A stretch of DNA of 64,000 nt. It comes from Prorocentrum cordatum (Eukaryota; Sar; Dinophyceae; Prorocentrales; Prorocentraceae). The DNA is taken from the NCBI GenBank assembly GCA_963575745.1, contig CAUYUJ010004703.1:79501-143500 (forward strand), in the 5' to 3' direction. The notes under the pieces were generated by a model. That model saw only the letters and a program-made list of their open reading frames with translations. It was not told where the DNA came from and did not search any database. Made by a program: the position numbers and the translations under genes. How positions within the stretch are numbered: the first letter of the stretch is position 1; the number at the start of each line of letters is the position of its first letter. Positions 21,550 to 32,880 of this stretch are shown piece after piece.

Positions 21550-22340
21550 TTTTCGACGGTGAACGCGCGATGCCCTGCGCAACAACTTGGACGGAAGGCA
21601 AGGGCGCGAAATTTACAGGTGGAAGTCAACGGGGCGCACCTGTTACTACGCAGCGCAAAAGGAGACTGCGATTTGGAAACACGTTGTGCCGTGCAGACGG
21701 CATATACAACGCACTTTGCTGAAGGGGCCGTGTTGCGCCGCGCCAACACACGGGGCAACGAAGTTCATCCCGTTGCCCCATGGGCGCCCGCCACCTAGGC
21801 ATATCCGAACCCCGCAAACGCTCGCACGCGGCGCCGAAGGGCGAGTAGCTCTGCAGCGCCCACGCGCGCGACGACGGATTTTCTTGACGACGGTTCTAGG
21901 CCACCTCAGCAAAGGGCGACCGTTGAAGTCTGGTGCGTACATAATGCTGCGACGATGGAATCTGCAGCGGGCTCTGACTCGTTGCACCGAGGTGGCAGCG
22001 CCGACGCGGGGGGGGGGAGGGGGGGGCGGTGCGTCGCGCTCCCGATCGGAGCCCCCGTCGGGGCAACCGTCGTTATTGATATCGCCGCCGCTGCGCCACG
22101 TCGGCGTCATCGCGCGCAGCTGATCCGCAGCAAGCGGCGCCGCATGATTAACATCTGCGCAGTGACGCTGCGCCGCAACGATGCAGCGCTACCCTAGAAG
22201 GGCAACGACTTGCTATTCGTTGCAGCAGACCCGCCCCGTTGCGTCATCGCAGGGCGACGGGCGCCAACGGGCGACGCATTTGGCACGCTGACCTGATGCG
22301 CCGACATAAGGGGGCGCATGCATGCGCTGGGCTGGCCCAT
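21550..22340. repeat. GC-rich dispersed repeat tract, second block
   Basis: Same family as 1-2930: repeated GCAACG, TTGCCCCATGGG (about 21771) and GCGCCGACGCG (about 21997). No gene. Confidence 0.5.
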
Positions 22341-24100
22341 GGGCCGTGACAATGCGAAACGCACCTGCCCGTGTCACGCCACGCCGCGGAGTCGCGCCAG
22401 CGTGCGGGGCGCGCGGCATATCGTCGACCTCAGGGGGCGGTGCCGACTCATATGGCAATGCTTGAATTGTGCCCCCCCTCCCCCTCCACCACAACCACCA
22501 CGCACCCTCCGCCGCCGCCACGGCCGCCACCAGCGCAGTTCACCTGGGCAGCGCACTATTGTTGGGGTCCGATGTTCGGCGCCTTATGCGCGATACCAAA
22601 AGACGACGCGCGAGCTCTGCAGGCCGAGAGCAACGGCCAAAACCACGCGCGCGGGCGGCACATTGCCGAAGCCCTCGCGGCGGTGAACCCAATGCGCTAC
22701 TGTTGGGCCCCACTCGTTGCAATCCGCGAGCGGTGTCTCTTGGCGGGGCCCTGTGGGCGTGGTCTCACGGGCGGCGCCCCCTTGGGCGAGCTTATGTGAA
22801 GAGATCTACGAGCGGAGCTTGTCTGCGATGCTATGCGCACGGGGCAGGCAGCGCCCCCCCCCCCCCCCTCTCCGCGTGACCCCACGGTGGGGCTCCGCGG
22901 TCGGAACCATAGCGGTCACGTGTACTTGGCGGCGCGCTGCGGGCATCACTGCGCGACACCCGCAGTCCAGGGCGAAACAAACGGCGCAGCCTTAACGCAG
23001 AGCCCTCGCGGGCAGCCACGGGGCATGCATAGTTCAGATGGCCTGTCTAGTCCCGACTCATTCTACTCAAGCTACGAGCCCGCCGATGCCCGACAATGGT
23101 CGCAATGCCTTCAACATCGCGGCCAGTGGTTCGCATGACCGCGCCGATTCGCCCCATCGCACACGGGGGCGGCAACTTCGATCTGGCCCCGACAACTCTT
23201 GACGCGAGGCTTGTTATGCGGGCACGCACGATCAAGTTTTGTTGGTGCTGCCCTGAACCCACAGACTTGCACCGCAGGCTTCATGTGCGCGGGGCGGCTG
23301 GCTGCCAGCGCAAGTCCAAGCCTTTCTTCCGCCACGCATGATACATATCAAGTGCGTCGTACGAGGTTCATGGCCATGCCACAGTATCGCTTATATTGTA
23401 CCGCGATACTAAGTGGTTGCGCCGCGCAGGGGCGCCTGCATCTCGAACGGCTGCAGTGGGCGCGACGAGCATACCCACGCGGATGTGCGTTTATTCATCT
23501 GTGCGCACTCATTGGAGATTTTGCGCGGCGGCCGCGCAGTGCCCGATGGCGCGAGCTAGGGCATTGGCAACATGCGGCCAAGTAGGGGCGGTGGCGCTGG
23601 CGACACCATATGGGCCAACTGGGTTCACACATCGCATTAGCTCCTGCGACTCCACCCCCCAATGATACATCGCGCCGAGTATCTGGGCCAGGGCCATCTA
23701 CATCATACCTCGTGGGACCTATCTCACGTACAATCACAATGCCCACATGCGGCATACAGCATGCGCCATTCGGCCAAGAACGCGCACGCGCGCGCCGACC
23801 CTATCGCAGCTGGCGCGCACAAGGGCTGATCACAGCGGCGCAAACGCTTGGCACGTTCAGGAGTGGACGCACAACGGGGGCCCTCATCCTCCTCCCCTGT
23901 CGTCCTCCTCGCACCCATCCGCCTCTACATCTTCCACCTCGCACACCCCGTCGTCGTCGTGTCGTTGTTCCTCTCGCCTTGTCGCGTCGCCAAGTTCATC
24001 CTGTCATCATCCGCCTCCATGCTCAATCTGCTGACCGCTCCCGCACCCCCCCCCTCCCGCACCGAGCCCTCACCGCGTTAACGGCGTGAGGTCGATGTTC
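22341..24100. other. No gene recognised; GC-rich low-coding sequence
   Basis: Short frames on both strands, Arg/Pro/His-rich. Contains poly-C runs near 22855 and a pyrimidine-rich (TCC/TCG)n stretch at 23885-24010. Confidence 0.4.
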
Positions 24101-24345
24101 ACTTGCTGCGCACATGTATACATATACAGATGTGTGTGTCGATGTATGGCCATAATTAAATGCATACAAATGCATACGTATGCATGGTGTTGGTGTTACA
24201 CAAGTAAAATTATATACACACATATACATATACACGTGCGTGCATATAGACATACTAATGTATACATATGCATGGCTATTGGTGTTTGGGGCGGGTGGGT
24301 TTACGATACGTTAACTACGCGTGTAAACGCACATTATTACTAACT
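24100..24345. repeat. AT-rich ATACATATGCAT tract
   Basis: A local drop in GC with many ATACATA/ATGCATAC words and short palindromes (ATGCATACGTATGCAT at 24169-24184). It lies directly downstream of the transposase-like gene and could be the end of a mobile element; no terminal repeat was identified. Confidence 0.5.
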
Positions 24346-24363
24346 CGGCGGAATGGCGGAAGC

Positions 24364-27300
24364 CTATCGAATAAAAAGCGGCGAGTGGGAAGGGGAATGC
24401 GGAGGGAGGAGGGGGGAGGGAGAAGGGAGGAGGGAAGTCGGCGGAAGAAGGAGGGGAAGGAAAAGGAGGGGAGGGGGAGGGAGGGAGGAGGAGATAGCGA
24501 AAGGAGTTGCCCCAACGCCCACTGCCTTGAGCGCCGCCTCGCCGCCGCCGAAGACTGGCACATCAGGGTTCACGACCATGTGCTGGAAGACTGGCACATC
24601 AGGGCTCAAGACCAGCTCAGACAAGCGCCAATAAATCACTTCAACGCCCGAGCCATCATCGATCAAGACGTCGTCCACGTCGTCATCGCCGAACCACTCG
24701 GCAGCCACGCTGCGCTGCACAGGGCGGCCGATCAATCGGATGACCAAGAATCCAGTCCGAGCGAGCTCCCGCTCGGAAGACTTCGGAACGCACAAGGTCT
24801 TCAGCGCCGCGATGAATCGGCCAGTTCTCTTGCGTAGCCGATGGCCCTCGCGGGCGCAGACGCACGTGCCAGCCAAGAAGCACTTGGTCTCCTTCTCATT
24901 GCCCTTGCACGTGGTGTGGGGCCAGTCCTCGTCGAGGATCGGCTTCCCGAGCTGCGCGCTGTACTCGTCCAGCTTCTGGAGGAAGCGCGGCGGGATGGCC
25001 TCCTGCGCCAGCGCCCGCTGCGAGACTCCCGCGGCGTCTGGTACGAGGTGCAAGTGTCGGGCCACGCCGATGCCAGCAGGAGGCTGCAGCGGCGCGCTGC
25101 AACAGCGATCAACCCAGGATGAAAGTCCAACATCTGCGCATGCCTGAGTGGCGACCGCCTTGCCGACTCCAGTGGCATACGCGGTGATCAATGAAGAACG
25201 CTGCTCTTCTGCTGCACGGCGCTGTGCTCCCAACATCCTGCTGGCGCACCTGGCCACTCGCAGCGTATCGGCATACGTGGTAGTAGCTGCACCGTCACTG
25301 TCGCCGCCAGGGGCCAAAGGGAGCTCGGGTGCCATGACGTTGCACTCGCCACGGTGGACAGCCTGAGCGCACACTGCACGAGCAAGACCTTTGATGCGAT
25401 CGCGCTCCCGCTCTCGGGCCCTCGGGCCAAACGCACCCGCCCCTGGCCGACCGCTGTCGATAGCACGTTGAAGAGCAGCACGATCCTCGGTACACTCGGC
25501 AGCCGATCGATCAGCATACATCTGCGAAAGATTGGAGTGCCATTTCATGCCATGCCCAGGCTTTGCAATCCTGCTGCAGAAAGCGTGCCACTCGCTAACA
25601 ATTGCCCTGCGCTTGCACCGCGGCTCGCCAGCGTCGCCATCGCCATCGGCCTCCGGCTGATCAGATGGCTCTTGGCCCAACCAGCGCCCATACAGCTCTC
25701 TCCTGCGCCTGATACGCCGAGCGATGCATCTGGACGACACGTCGAGGAAGTCTGGACGCTTCGACTGGGCCCCAAGTCGTGTGACGATCCTCCTCACGAA
25801 GGCGTGCATGCACTCCACATGAGCCGTGTCCACGTGCGACAGCATGGCGATCATCAGGAGTGCCGCGCGACCATCCGCACTCTCGACGTCGAACGCGTCC
25901 ATGAAAGCCACGGTGAACCTGTCCAGGCAGCAAGGCTTGGTCCTCTTGATGCGCTTCAGGTCTGCGGCGACCGAGTCTGATGACAGACACGCAAACAATA
26001 GGAAAGGCGCCTTGCGATGCGGCCTCGCTATAAGTCGCTCGTATTCGGCTGAAATCATACTGACAGCTCTGAAGGCAAGGCACCTGCTCGCCTCGGTCAC
26101 CGCCTCAATCGGCAAGAGCTCCCACAGGCGAGAGGACGTCAGCAGCGCACGCTGGTGCTCGAAGAACTGCATGTCCAGCTCGCCAGAGGCAGCGACTACA
26201 ACGCGAAGCTTTCGCGTAGGCGCAGCGGCGCCAGCTCCAGGAGCCAATAACTTCTGCCACTCATCCTGGTCGAACTTGTCGCTGCCAAGGGCAAGCTGGC
26301 GCTTGAGGAGCGCAGTGCACGGCTCCATCACAAGACGAATAAAGACGAGGTCGCGCATCGGATGACGACTGAGCCAACCGTCCGCCAGATCACGGGAAAT
26401 GCGATTCTCTTTAACAAAATCTGACTCCTCTGCATCTTGTTTGTCGTGCTCGTGCGCGCCCTCCTCGCCGCAGCCGGCCTGATCGCCAGCCTCGCCGTCC
26501 AGAACGTCCCCGCCCTCAATGGCAGGTACCAGAACGTCGCCATCCTCAATGGCAGGCACCAGGGCACAAACAGCTGCAGGCACCGAATCGCGACCACGAT
26601 GACCCTTGCGTTTATGACCAACCATATCGAGAAATCTGAAGAACGTGCGGCTCAAGAGGCCATGGCAACTCTCGATAAGGCCCATCCTGCAAATGCAATC
26701 GTCATTCTTTGTCCACCTCTTTCGGTTCCATATTGTGAACACTGATTTGGCCAACGTGCGAACGAGTGCACCAGAAATCAAAGACGCGATACGATCCTTC
26801 TGATCAAGTGCAGCCTCGTCGCCCACAAAAACCTCCACGACGTCCTGCTTGCGCCAATCCCCGTTTGGCAAGAACTTCAAAACGGACCGAAGTTCTCGAG
26901 CACGACAAGGGTTACCTGCGAACACGGTGCAACAAAGCCTCCGATGGATTCTAGCGTCTGCACTGCTCTGGCCAACCTTGACTTCAAGAGTCTCCAGCAC
27001 AACATCTTTGAGAGCTTTCCGAAAAACACGCATCCATCCGCCCAAACGCAAAGCTTTCGCAACGTGTATCATTCCAGAGATGCCGTCATCAACGAGATCA
27101 AGCCCCTTGCATAAAGAAGCTACGCACATGTGAATTGAACAGCCAAGGTGCAACTTACAGTATTCACCCGAAATATGTTCAAGAGTTGTCTCTGCAGCAA
27201 ACTGGGCAGCGAATCGATCTGAACATATCAAACGTACTCTGAATCGAAACTGTCTGTTCGCAGGCCAAGAAACAAACGATGATACATTCAAAGCGAGGGC

Positions 27301-27621
27301 GAGGCACTTTGTCGTCGTCCGCTGGACGACTTGAGGCACACTTGCCAGATCAACAGAGCAGAATACGTATTCATCAGCATGGCCAGGCCGAGAACGCTTC
27401 AGCAGCGAACCAACTGCGGCGGTGCTCTGGAACAACTTCGCGGGCACCGACTCCACGATGGAAGAGCCCGAAGCACGTCTGCATCGACCAGGACCTGATA
27501 TGAACTCTGGCACGGCATCGTCACCCTGCCGCACTGCCATCAGAGTGGTGGCCTCATCGTAGCGCACAGACTCCACGAGCACCAGGGGCACCACATCTGC
27601 AGGCAGCTGCCGAAAGTGGCC
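24364..27621 (-). CDS. RNase H-fold transposase-like protein, exon 2
   Basis: This frame of 1086 codons is open upstream to a stop at 27651-27649, and I place the exon start at G27621 after TTGCCAG. Numbering with the upstream exon: RYDEATT gives D184; ICSDRFAAQF gives D297; LGCSIHMC gives a CxxH at 323-326; DTAHVECMHAFVRR gives E765. D, D, C/DxxH and E in this order is the signature of hAT/MULE-type RNase H-fold transposases, with a large insertion between CxxH and E; the spacing is unusual. There is an acidic direct repeat (PAIE-D/G-GDVL twice) and a Cys-rich cluster, KCFLAGTCVCAREGHRL, near the C-terminus. The last 45 or so residues are read-through of a GGGAGGA microsatellite, so the true end is unclear. 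A non-transposase expanded family remains possible. Confidence 0.55.
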   Translation of the reverse strand, partial: GHFRQLPADVVPLVLVESVRYDEATTLMAVRQGDDAVPEFISGPGRCRRASGSSIVESVPAKLFQSTAAVGSLLKRSRPGHADEYVFCSVDLASVPQVVQRTTTKCLALALNVSSFVSWPANRQFRFRVRLICSDRFAAQFAAETTLEHISGEYCKLHLGCSIHMCVASLCKGLDLVDDGISGMIHVAKALRLGGWMRVFRKALKDVVLETLEVKVGQSSADARIHRRLCCTVFAGNPCRARELRSVLKFLPNGDWRKQDVVEVFVGDEAALDQKDRIASLISGALVRTLAKSVFTIWNRKRWTKNDDCICRMGLIESCHGLLSRTFFRFLDMVGHKRKGHRGRDSVPAAVCALVPAIEDGDVLVPAIEGGDVLDGEAGDQAGCGEEGAHEHDKQDAEESDFVKENRISRDLADGWLSRHPMRDLVFIRLVMEPCTALLKRQLALGSDKFDQDEWQKLLAPGAGAAAPTRKLRVVVAASGELDMQFFEHQRALLTSSRLWELLPIEAVTEASRCLAFRAVSMISAEYERLIARPHRKAPFLLFACLSSDSVAADLKRIKRTKPCCLDRFTVAFMDAFDVESADGRAALLMIAMLSHVDTAHVECMHAFVRRIVTRLGAQSKRPDFLDVSSRCIARRIRRRRELYGRWLGQEPSDQPEADGDGDAGEPRCKRRAIVSEWHAFCSRIAKPGHGMKWHSNLSQMYADRSAAECTEDRAALQRAIDSGRPGAGAFGPRARERERDRIKGLARAVCAQAVHRGECNVMAPELPLAPGGDSDGAATTTYADTLRVARCASRMLGAQRRAAEEQRSSLITAYATGVGKAVATQACADVGLSSWVDRCCSAPLQPPAGIGVARHLHLVPDAAGVSQRALAQEAIPPRFLQKLDEYSAQLGKPILDEDWPHTTCKGNEKETKCFLAGTCVCAREGHRLRKRTGRFIAALKTLCVPKSSERELARTGFLVIRLIGRPVQRSVAAEWFGDDDVDDVLIDDGSGVEVIYWRLSELVLSPDVPVFQHMVVNPDVPVFGGGEAALKAVGVGATPFAISSSLPPPPLLFLPLLLPPTSLLPSPSPLLPPHSPSHSPLFIR

Positions 27622-27848
27622 CTGGCAAGAGGCACGCGTGTTCAGACCCTAGGGTCCCTGGCCAAAAGTGCCGAAAACCTCGTAAGTAGGATGGTGAGGG
27701 GGGTGGCGAGGAGGAGGAGGAGGAGAAGAAGGAGGAGGAGGAGGAGGAGGAGGAGGAGGAAAGGAGGAAGATGGTGAGGAGTGGAACTAAGGGGTTAGGG
27801 CTAGAGGGGGGATGGAGAGGATACTTCCACGCATTTCGGCCCAGGGAC
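27622..27848 (-). other. Putative 227-bp GT-AG intron
   Basis: Donor TTGCAG|GTCCCT (exon ends 27849) and acceptor TTGCCAG|GGC (exon resumes 27621), both in phase 0. The intron contains a stop in each flanking frame and a GGAGGA microsatellite (about 27704-27770). The acceptor is followed by G, as usual in dinoflagellates. Confidence 0.5.
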
Positions 27849-28334
27849 CTGCAAGTCCGAACACATGTGCCTCTCGGCGGCCTCGGCAGCTGCGGCGAGC
27901 CGCCTCTCCATGCACGGCATCGGCTCGGGCCCCATGCACTCCACTCTCGCCGCGGCCGTCATGCAGGCCCACGACGAGCTGCTGGTCCAGAACCTGTCAG
28001 CAGCCTCCAGGATCGCAGGGGCGAGGCCGACGCCGCTGATAGCAGCTATAGCAACAACAGCAGTGCCGAGCGACCGTCTTTCAAACGGATGGGGAGGCAT
28101 GCGAGCGGCTCTCGAGGGCGCCAGCGCCGCCAACACACTCTGCGGCACGCCCTGGGGCCGCACTGGCGCCTGTGCTGGCGGCCGCGGCGGCGGCCCAACG
28201 GGCACCACGGCGCCTGCAGCAGGCGGGCCGCCGACGCCGTGGCGGGCCTCGGCAGCGGCAAAGCCAGCCTCAGCGAGGCGGTCCAGCAAGGAAGGCCGCC
28301 CTCGCCTGCGGCGCGAGGGCGCCGCCGAGGCCAT
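27849..28334 (-). CDS. Transposase-like protein, exon 1
   Basis: Starts at the ATG at 28332-28334: MASAAPSRRRRGRPSLLDRL. The RRRRGRP core fits an AT-hook and a nuclear signal. The next 120 residues are Ala/Pro-rich with a PPHPFERRSLGT segment and end in ERHMCSDLQ at the proposed donor. 162 codons, phase 0, giving about 1247 residues when joined to exon 2. The opposite strand is also open for a similar length; I prefer minus because it joins in phase to the long frame downstream. Confidence 0.5.
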
Positions 28335-29433
28335 CTCGCACGGAGATGTCGCACGAAGGGCCTGGCCCTCGAAAGCGATTTCGAAGCCAAATTGCAACGA
28401 GGGAGGATGGGGGGGAGGAGGCGGTGGGGACCCCCAAAGGTTGGTCATCGAATGGGGGTTTCCCTATGATGACGCGAAGGCCCCCAGACGAGATTGTACC
28501 ACCGCTGTGGTCTACTCATGCACATGCAATGCAAGGCAATGCAAAATGCGACATCATGGTTTTGTTTTGAGGGATCTCCCCGCTACATCTTTTGCTTTTT
28601 GGCAACAAACGTTCCCGGTGATATCTTTTTGAGTACTTTTATTCCCCCAGGGATTTCCTCCCTGGAGGGAGGTCCCCGACCATAACACTACGGCAAATTC
28701 GTACCGTGACGACTCTGGCATTGGTTTCTGACGCCGCGTGGATCGCTCGACCCTGGATGATCGGCGGTCTTCCAATCGCCAGATCGTTGCACGGTGGTGG
28801 ATCCTGGGACACTGACCGCATTCAACCTCGATTGCCCGCGGCGGGGTCGCCGCCGCGTCGCCGGGGGTCACCGCCGCGTCGGCACGACGCGAACCTGCCA
28901 TATCGGGGCTAATGCGCGTGGGCTTCTCGAAAGCACGGTCTCAGCCGTCAAGTCCTTGCTCGCCTCCAGAAAGCCCAGGCAGCTGCGCACCTCGAGGTCA
29001 GCCCTCATTGATCACGTCATAACTTATCGTGCAGGCTCAGGACGGACTCGGACTCGTGCGCGGTGCCTCCATAACTCATCGTGCAGGCTCAGGACGCTTT
29101 GTGCATATTTGACAAAGCAATGATTGGTGGGGACTGGCTCGGGGGGGGAAACATCTACCTGGATTTAGCGATACATCGCCGAATGATCTGCGATAGGCCC
29201 CCGATAGCGAATCCGAACGTTCCTGGGCGGGGTGGGCTATCGGGCCCCTATCGGCGATCAATGGGCGAACTGTGAATTGATGGCGATGTGTCCCCCCTTG
29301 ATCCTGACGCACGCGCTCGGACTTGCACCTCGTGCCTCCATAACTGACCGTGCAAACGCAAGACGAACTCGTGCAGGTTGACGCACGTGCCCTGCATGCC
29401 AGCGTGTGCTCGCCCATGCCAGAGGCCCCAGTT
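28335..29433. other. No gene recognised
   Basis: Intergenic or untranslated sequence between the transposase-like gene and the last exon of the glycosyltransferase. Short repeats 'ataact(t/c)atcgtgcaggctcagga' occur at about 29022-29040 and 29071-29095, and a related 'ataactgaccgtgcaaacgc' at 29340. Confidence 0.4.
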
Positions 29434-29878
29434 TTATTGAGAGTACTCCTCGATCATCTCCGAGCACCGGGCGATAAACTTGGCAGACTCTTCTCTGAGA
29501 GGTCTCCGCTGCACGCGCAGCGAACGGATAGACGCGGCTTCTCCACCGAAGAGCATGTTCTGATCAACCGAAGGCTGGTATCGCAACAGGCGTCCGTACC
29601 CGTCCAGCAGCTTCCACAGGTAACACTGCGTACGCTCCTCGAACCCCTCCATGTACTCGTTGGCGCGGCGCACGAGATTCTGCACCTCCGAGTCGTGGTT
29701 GCGAGCCCACTGCAGCTTCTCCCCGGCATCCTCCACGGAGATGCGCAGCACCTGGACGCCGTGCTGAAGGCCGGCGTGGTAGTGCTCGTACACGGGGCTC
29801 GCGCCCGGCACCCCGACGTCGGACAACAGGAACACTGCGGAGCTCGAGGTGAGCTTCTGCTTCAAAGACCCCGAATAC
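29434..29878 (-). CDS. CAP10/GT90 glycosyltransferase, last exon
   Basis: Exon from G29878, after TGTATGCAG, to TAA at 29434-29436. It encodes YSGSLKQKLTSSSAVFLLSD, then EHYHAGLQHGVQVLRIS, then WARNHDSEVQNLVRRANEYM and CYLWKLLDGYGRLLRYQPS. This order matches the C-terminal half of CAP10/glycosyltransferase family 90 (POGLUT-like protein O-glucosyl/xylosyltransferases and fungal CAP10): the 'SGR-x-KxLL-SGSxV' sugar-nucleotide region, the 'L-P-x-HY-V' segment, and the 'W-x-x-x-HD-x-x-A' helix. It joins in phase to the exon at 40809-41034. Such enzymes usually act in the ER/Golgi lumen; location and substrate here are inferred from family only. Confidence 0.75.
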
Positions 29879-30020
29879 CTGCATACAGCACGAACACATT
29901 TACTCACACACACACACACCCGCCGACGAAGTTTGCCGCTGGCTCCCAGTGGTGACTTATACACCGACGCCCTCCCTTGAGGCCCAGGAATAATCCAGTG
30001 GAGGGCGTTCGCCTATACAT

Positions 30021-30050
30021 CCCACCAGCCCTCTTGGCGTAGGTGGTCCA
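30021..30050. repeat. CCACCAGCCCTC...GGTGG short repeat, copy 1
   Basis: A 27-base segment beginning CCCACCAGCCCTCTTGG and ending GTAGGTGG, with CCACC/GGTGG inverted ends. A close copy is at 50602-50629 and a diverged one at 51727-51755. Confidence 0.5.
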
Positions 30051-31280
30051 ACGATGTCATGAGTTCCGCTTCCAATACCCTGCCTCCCATCGGGGAGGGG
30101 TACCCTCTCCCCTTTCCCGGGGGGGTTTGGACGGGGTCGCGAATCCTCAAGGAGGGCCCAGTCTCGCTCAAGATAACTCCAGGAGGGCATCCGATGCTCC
30201 AGATGGCCTCCAAGCGGGCTCCCAATAACGCAAGATCGCTCATGATGACCTCCACCATGCCTCCAAGACGCCGCGGGACGGGTCACAAGACGGTTCCAGG
30301 TGCCTTCGAATACCCCTCAAAATCTCACCGAAAAAAACACAATCTTTGAAAAACAAAAAGTAAATCTATGATCGTTGCCTTCTCGCTTTTTCGCGTCAGC
30401 TGAGCGTCAGATGAGTGTTTGAAGCGTCAATGTGGCCCCAGAGTGGCCCAAAAAAGCTCCAAGATGGGACCAAGATGCCCCAATGACGGCCCTGAGACCA
30501 CCCAAACGCCCCAAGAGTGGCCCAATATCGAGCCAAAACGTGATTGTGATGGCCCAGAAAGGGGGACTAAACGCTAGTGCCCCCCTCTTTTCACCGACGG
30601 CCTCCACGTCAGCCCCAAGAGGCCCTCCACGGCTCCCAAGGGGCCCCCAAGAGAACCCCCAAGAGAATCCCAAAGAGCCCCAAGAGGGCCCCAAACGCGC
30701 TCCGAGACCCCCCCCAAAAAAAACCCAAGAAAACTCAAAGACCCCCAAAATGAGCCCTTGAGAATTCTCTGTTCATCCAGGTTGTTCATTTCGTTTCTCT
30801 AGATGTGTCTCTTCGTCGTTTTTCCCGTCACCTCTCAAGAGTCAGGGTCTCAGAATCGGCCGGTGGGGGATTGTTTTGGTACGCGAGCTCGCGGAACAAG
30901 TCGAAAAGCCGGGCAATGCTTGGGCGGGCCAGCCGAAACAAAAGAAGAACAATGAGGATAGCGGCGCCCAGTTCAGAAGCTGGGCTCAGCGCAGCCAAGA
31001 TGGCGCGGGAGGCATCGCAGACCAGCACCGAGGTCACGCCCACACAGGTACCAATTGGGATGCAAATGGTGCGAGTGAGTGACCGCGCGCATGCGAAGTC
31101 GGCAGTGGACCAGTGGACCACCCCAGGACGCACGTGCCGAAGACGGCGCCCAAGAAGGGCCAGAGCGACCGCGCCCATGAGTCAGCAACGCGGCCCTCCC
31201 AGGACGCACATGCCAAATGAGAACCCTCGACGGAGCCGGCAGCCACGAACTCCCAGCAACCACGCGGCAGCCAAAATGAG
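30051..31280. other. Intronic, no gene; CCAAGATGGCCC-like degenerate repeats
   Basis: 30420-30760 contains dispersed CCCAAGA(T/G)GCCCC words, the same degenerate motif as at 50.8-52.9 kb. No coding signal. Confidence 0.45.
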
Positions 31281-31330
31281 AGAGAGAGAGAGTTATATAT
31301 CTATATATATATATGTACTTATATATAATG
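31281..31330. repeat. GA/TA microsatellite
   Basis: (GA)n followed by (TA)n. Confidence 0.85.
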
Positions 31331-32880
31331 TCGTTCTATTTGCTCCCAAGGCAAGCTTGTCGAACTTGAAGCCCATGAAACCCCGCGGCCGTCAGACATA
31401 GAGAAACGAGCAGGCCGCCCCGCAGGGGCAGCGTTAACGACGCCGAGAGGCCGGCGCGGGCAACGCGAGGAAGTCGCGCCAAGCGAACGCCGAGGAGACA
31501 AGCGGCCTCCAGGTTCACAGATTGTAAAACGTAGTCGGGCAGAGACAACTCGGTGAAGAGCAGCCGTGCAAGGAGGGGGCGGGGCCTGCCAGGCCGCGGC
31601 GCCCCGCGCCTTCCAGCGGGCAGGTCAGAGGCCCCCCAGGCGGTGGCGAGCGCAGGCAGACTGACTGCGAATGCTGAGCAGGAAGAGCGGCCACTTCTCG
31701 TGGGCAAGGAGCTGCAGCGCGACCAGGGGCAGCCCGTGCCGGGCTGCCCGTGGGGCGGCAGCAAGCTGTGAAACAAGCTTCAGAGCGACGGTTCCGCCGC
31801 GGGATTGCTGCTGCGACTGCGGGCAGCGCCAGCCGACCTAGGAACTGACGGGGCATCGCCCTCCTTGCTCGCGCCAGCGCCGCGCCGCAGGCACCGCTCG
31901 CGCAGCTGTTTCCAATCGGCCCCGAGGCGCGGCGCGTCGCCCACGGACCGCGCGCCCCCTTTGCGGTGGCGGACGGAGTCCAAGAAGCTGACGCGCGCTT
32001 GCTGGTCGCGGACTCAGGCGAGGCGCGCTTTGGACGAACGCGTGCCGGGCGCCCGTGAACATCGCTCCGACGGCGACTTGGAGTCGCTTGATCTTTCTGC
32101 CCAGGGGCCCCCCGCAAACGCCCCGCTGCGCGCCTTCGACCTCGACGTTGTGCAACTTGTTTTCCCGCGCCGGGGCCCAGGGGTTCAGGTCGCCAGCGGG
32201 CGGCGCGCCGCCCGCCCTCGTCGCGCGCGACGGCTCGCTGGTTCCAAGCGCTGCTGCTTCTGCTGCAGCCGTGCTCGCCGCCCGTCGTCTGTCGCCTGTC
32301 GCCTGTCGCCCGTCGTCTGTCGCCTGTCGCCGTCGACGTCGCCTGGCGCGCCTTGCGGGCGGCGAGGGGGCAGGGGGGTCGCCGTTTCTCGGGGCCAGGC
32401 CTGGTGTCCAGCTGCTTGCAAGCAAACGCGTCAGCGGCGCGCGCTGGCCAGTGCCGTCGCCCCTTGGCGCTGGGACTCGCACCGTTGCAGGGGAGGGCGG
32501 CGCCCGGACGGGGCGCGCCCGCCAGCGCGTCGCTGTCGCGGGCTGGACGTTCAATCGAGGCAGCGCGCGAGTGGGTGGTCGATAGCCCCCGTTCGCATGG
32601 CACCCCTGGCTTCAGTTCCACTGCCTGCTGTCCCCAGGTCGCCGACGTCGGCGTCGTCGTTGCGAATTACTGACGAGTCTGAAAGCACCGAGCTCCACCG
32701 GCGGCGAGCACTCGGGCGCGCGGCGTGATATCGCGCACTGTGACGCAATGGGATGCGGCGCGCTGCAACACAGCGCGCCGCGTTTCTCACTCCGCGCGCG
32801 CAGAACAATTTGCAATCGCGGAGGGCCACCTACGCGTGGAAAACTGAAATGTGAAGACCCACGGCTCCGCTAGTTTTCTG
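31331..32880. other. Intronic GC-rich sequence, no gene supported
   Basis: Long stop-free stretches on both strands with Arg/Ala/Pro-rich products and no recognisable domain. A CGCCTGTCGCC minisatellite lies at about 32277-32342. Confidence 0.4.

Noticed and set aside
31515-32621. 368-codon minus frame and a 307-codon plus frame
   Set aside because: Both strands are open in the same GC-rich DNA inside the GT90 intron; no domain or exon signals.
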